Assembly: GCA_029531795.1 (NCBI GenBank)
Contig: JAPEIS010000009.1
Span: forward strand, 1,922,001-1,986,000
Source: Sclerotinia nivalis
Taxonomy: Eukaryota; Ascomycota; Leotiomycetes; Helotiales; Sclerotiniaceae
Reading direction: 5' to 3'
DNA: 64,000 bases
Below are positions 60,279 to 64,000 of the stretch, piece by piece. Every line of letters begins with the position of its first letter. Positions within the stretch are counted from its first letter, which is position 1. The notes under the pieces are model-generated. The model was given only the letters and a program-made list of their open reading frames with translations. It had not been told where the DNA came from and searched no databases. Both the position numbers and the translations under genes were made by a program.

Positions 60279-62525
60279 ATGCCAAAATCATTTGATCAAT
60301 CTTTTGAAAGACGAGGCACTGATCCAAGTGTTCCTCATACTACAACCGCCGCAAATGATTCTCTTGAGGATCAGACACTTCTCTTACTTGCCCGTTTAAC
60401 CGAGGGTGGACAAGAGGATGAAGATACTTGTAGGGAGTTGAACACTCTCACCAAACTTCTCACTGATGATTCCGCGGAAGAAACAAGATCAAAGGAGCCA
60501 CATAAACCTCTCTTCCAATTGATCGATCAAGATATTTTGGAAACTATTCTGGGTTATCTTGATATGAGACAATCGCAATCAGTTCGAGGTCATGCGACAT
60601 TAACTACTTCTGCATATCTCAAAGCTTCGGAACAACAAGGAGTTGATTATCTTTCTCGTTTCTTCTATGGTCGTGTAGCCAAAGGCACATATGATGATCT
60701 GATCCTTGCGTTTTCTGTTGCAGCATCAATATTTCCCATTGTTCCAGATGTCATTGCTTCATTTTTTCTTAGTGAAGGTTTCATTCCTAGCCTTGGTGCA
60801 TTGATGAAGAGAAAATGGAAAAGTCGGAAGGTTGAACAGGCTACTTTGGAATTACTCAGTGCTGCTTGTATGAACACTCCTTGTCGGGAAGCTATTCAAA
60901 AGCATTGTACAAAATGGCTTGAAGAGATCGTCAACAATACTCCACCAAAAGTTTCCGAAGTCTCTTCGTCTCCTGTTGATAGTAATGCGGAAGATGGCTC
61001 CATACAACAGCGAATACATTCTGAACAAGTTAGGAATCTTGCAGCTGTTGTCTTGACTAAAATTCAGGTATGCATCCCATGATTCCATTCGCATTTTCCC
61101 TCCCCGCTTTTGATTGTCCCCCTCTTTATTCAATTATTCTGACTGACCTCAGAAGTGAAGGCTATCCCTTCAGCACCAACCGCTGAATCTGAAGGAGGTT
61201 ATCAGTCTGCCAGTACAACTATTGAAGATCTTTCAGACATGTTTAAGAAGATGCTTTCCACGGATACATCTCAGCAAAGTTCAATTGAAGGTCTTGCTTA
61301 CGCTTCGCTACAACCAAAAGTCAAGGAGAAGTTGGCTTCAGACAAAAAGTTTTTGATTAATCTTGTCAAATCTTTGAATGATGCTCAGCCCAAATCACCC
61401 ACAACCTATGGAGCTCTCAGTATTCTCAGTAATCTTACAACCTACCGACCGCCCTTAAGCGAAGAACAAAAGAAATTGGGTCAATTAAAAGCTTATGCCA
61501 ATGCCTCAAAGTCCACTCTCAAACCAGATCCGCTCAATGACGATGATCACGTCGAAAAGAGATGTCAAAATGTATTTGAAGCCGGTGTCATACCTGTTCT
61601 TGTCACCCATAGCCAGCATGGATCAATAGCATCTCTTACACTTGTCACATCCATCATCTTCTCACTTTCGAAGACAACCAAAATTCGGGGACAAATGGCT
61701 CAACAAGGTGCAACCAAGCTTTTACTACACTCGTATACCGTCTTCCCCTCAGAAAATATTCCAGCTCGAAGAACCACAGCTCATGCCCTCGCCCGTATTC
61801 TCATATCTACCAATCCACAACATGTATTTGGAGGCGCCAATCCTCTTTCACTTGTTTCAGCCATTAAACCTCTCCTTCTTCTCCTGGAGGATGACCCAAC
61901 AGTCGAACACCGTGATCTCTTGCCCGTCTTCGAATCTCTTCTGGCCTTGACAAACCTTGCTTCTACAGATGACTCAGCCCGCAATCCAATCATTCGACTG
62001 GCCTGGTCTCAAATCGAGGAATTACTTCTTTCCCGTAATACTATGGTGACGCGTGCAACAGTGGAGCTTATCTGCAACCTCATGCAATCCCCAGAAGGAG
62101 TCGCAAAATTCGCAGACGGTAGCAAACAAGCATCACATCGTACACATATCCTATTAGCTCTAACTGATGCCGAAGATTTCCCTACAAGAAGGGCAGCAGG
62201 AGGTGCATTAGCAAGTCTTACAGAATGGGATACTGCAGTAACTGCAATTCTTGAGAGAGAAAGAGGAGTCAATCTCTTGTTAGCCTTGTGTACGGAAGAC
62301 GAGGAAGAAATAAGACACAGAGGTGTAGTTTGCATACTTAATATATTGACGGCACCAAACAAAGTTGGAGAAAGGGGAATTCAAAAGGTGAAGGAGAATT
62401 CGGGACTGGAATCTCTGAAAGAATGTTTAAAAAAATCGAGAAATCAGCAGGTTTTGGAGATTACTGTGCAGGCTGTGAAAATGCTTATAGGGGATGAGGA
62501 CCCGAGTAAGCTTTTGGAGGGTTGA
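60279..62525 (+). CDS. SHE4: UCS-domain myosin chaperone (She4/Cro1/Rng3 family)
   Basis: Two exons, join(60279..61067,61161..62525), give 717 residues. The protein is an all-helical armadillo-like repeat chain. Its later half has the UCS pattern, including CQNVFEAGVIPVLVTHSQHG, RRTTAHALARILISTNPQHV, MVTRATVELICNLMQSPEGV and DFPTRRAAGGALASLTEWD. UCS proteins fold and stabilise myosin motor heads, supporting endocytosis, polarity and cytokinesis in fungi. It lacks the N-terminal TPR of animal UNC-45, as expected for fungi. The intron donor is GTATGC. The first AG after the branch site (61151-61152) and the next (61154-61155) would both lead to TGA, so I place the acceptor at 61159-61160. The symbol follows the budding-yeast name. 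Confidence 0.9.
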
Positions 62526-64000
62526 GTGTAGGTGGATGATTAGTATTTGGTTCAAAAGCACCTTGGCGTAGTAAAATATTGCATCATAATGAAATATAAA
62601 ATTTGCCCTTCAAAGATTCGTTGCTCCGAATAAGTATGAGTTTGATAAGCTTTAAAATGAAATACTGTATTGGCAAAAGGTGACCCTGTGAGCATGAAAC
62701 TTTGAAGGATAGGTATGTAGTAGCTCTAAAGGCATCATAAAATGAGGAGTCTATTAGTCTGGAAATCGATGAAAGTTATTAATGTTACAGGTTTACTTCT
62801 TTGATTGGATTATGTAAACGATGTATGGCTACTTGTTAGATGCGGTATCAAATGAAAAGAAATTATCAGTATAGACAGAGTACGAATGTATGCAATTTCA
62901 TGGCTGTAGCAAAATTTGGAGTTTGAGTCGGTGGAGGAAGCAACAGCACCAAAGTGGGTCCATTAAGCGAAACTGGCGATAACTTCAAAAAGAATTCAAG
63001 AACTCATGAATCGATACATTATCCCCTCACAATACGTTGTACCACCACCATACAAAAATTACTCAAAATTAAATAATGATAAAAAAGACAAAAAGTAGGA
63101 ACCCAACCCAAATCCCCTCTCCAAACCACACAACAAATGTAATCCAATACCGCCACACCAAGGTGAAGAGCTCTCTGCAGAGTGAAACCTCCCTCAAGAA
63201 ATCATCTTCATTGCTCAAGACAACACCAGCATCGTGGGTTTCCCGAACGAGTGGATTGTCACCGCAGTGTTCGGACTGGGCACTGTTGGTAGCTTCAATC
63301 GTTAGATTGAGATTTTGGAGACGGGGAAATGGGAGCGTGGGCTCGTCTTAACCTTATGACCGTTACAGTCGAGGAATTTCGCACGGTTTGGGGACTATGT
63401 AGGGTGTGGAGTGGAGAATGGAGCGTGATTGGTGGGTGTGGTGGGGTTGGGTCGGAGATTCTTCGGGGGCTGGTGCTCCGTTACCGATACAATAGGATAT
63501 ATATTCTAGACAACTTTCACTTCCCCTTCTATTTATTTACCACATAAAGCTCAATGTAAACACAGCGGCGGAAACATATTGAAATAACTGCCTAGTATAT
63601 CTAGTACCCTTCCTGCAGCCGCGAAATGTGACGCGATCGAAAAGAAGATCCAACTCCAAGTATGTTTGTTTCCTGTTCCATGAGCCTTACTAGGCATTTA
63701 GAGTTGAAGTGTAATCAGAAATGAAAATTGGATAGTTCTGCGGTATTAGATTTAACGACCAGAATCATGATCACTGCATCAAAAGTTAAGTTGTAGAAAT
63801 CTAACATATGATATACCTCTCTACCACATAATTCTAATTTAAATGACAAATCTAGATTAACTTTTATTCCGCTCGTTCCCTCATGATATCGATTAATGTG
63901 TTTGGAGAAGCTTAAAGAGAAGTTTCATGGATGTATGGATGTAAAGATTGGAAAGTTCTGTATGTGTGGAAGAATACGAGTGAGAAGTAATTCAGGATGA
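62526..64000. other. Terminal intergenic region, no supported gene
   Basis: The first part is the 3' flank of the UCS gene. Around 63060-63350 short frames on both strands are protein-like for 30-60 codons (plus strand: TSIVGFPNEWIVTAVFGLGT; minus strand: LCRELFTLVWRYWITFVVWF). I cannot assemble an intact gene from them, and an exon of a gene running past the window is possible. Confidence 0.35.

Noticed and set aside
63076..63351. 91-codon plus-strand frame near the end
   Set aside because: Composition is Ser/Thr/Lys-rich without any motif, and other frames in the same stretch are as plausible.
1..64000. CRISPR arrays, bacterial operons, insertion sequences
   Set aside because: The sequence is eukaryotic with spliced genes. 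The tandem repeats seen lack identical repeats with unique spacers.

Overview
The window is genomic DNA of a filamentous ascomycete (Pezizomycotina). Genes are interrupted by short introns of about 47-115 bp with GT..AG ends and CTAAC/CTGAC-like branch sites. The recognisable proteins are fungal orthologues: a yeast-type zinc alcohol dehydrogenase, Trm2, Mrps5, Dad3, Arp3, Tfb4, a She4/Cro1 UCS protein and a taspase-like hydrolase. Decayed sequence carries C-to-T nonsense changes of the kind left by repeat-induced point mutation (RIP). The general style fits Leotiomycetes, perhaps Sclerotiniaceae, but I cannot prove the genus from the sequence alone.

Region 1 (1-13.2 kb) is mostly accessory DNA. 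It starts with the 5' end of an LTR retrotransposon on the minus strand, with a Gag reading frame broken by one stop. Next comes an AT-hook/C2H2 zinc-finger gene (1710-3216, minus). About 10 kb of gene-poor sequence follows, holding a 53-bp tandem duplication, decayed coding relics (about 6.4-6.7 kb and 7.3-8.3 kb), a very AT-rich island (8.46-8.96 kb) and one possible small secreted protein.

Region 2 (13.2-24.6 kb) holds an alcohol dehydrogenase, then a degenerate tandem array with a unit of roughly 160 bp (14.78-15.79 kb) and a CCAGTA compound microsatellite. Three more genes follow: a large nuclear-looking protein with an ASCH/PUA-like domain, a small conserved fungal protein, and the tRNA m5U54 methyltransferase Trm2.

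Region 3 (24.6-42.4 kb) is nearly empty. One small Ser-rich protein gene (34.0-34.5 kb) lies between gene-free stretches of 9.4 and 7.9 kb. These stretches are rich in microsatellites, show alternating strand asymmetry, and carry many copies of the 9-mer TACGGAGTA.

Region 4 (42.4-62.5 kb) is a dense housekeeping block: a 1788-residue WD40/helical-repeat protein, mitoribosomal Mrps5, kinetochore Dad3, Arp3, a taspase-like Thr hydrolase, TFIIH subunit Tfb4 and a UCS myosin chaperone. These genes do not form one pathway. Arp3 and the UCS protein both belong to the actin/myosin system, but their proximity is probably incidental. The last 1.5 kb has no gene I can support.

Exon boundaries were read by hand from splice signals, frame continuity and family similarity. 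No database or alignment program was used.
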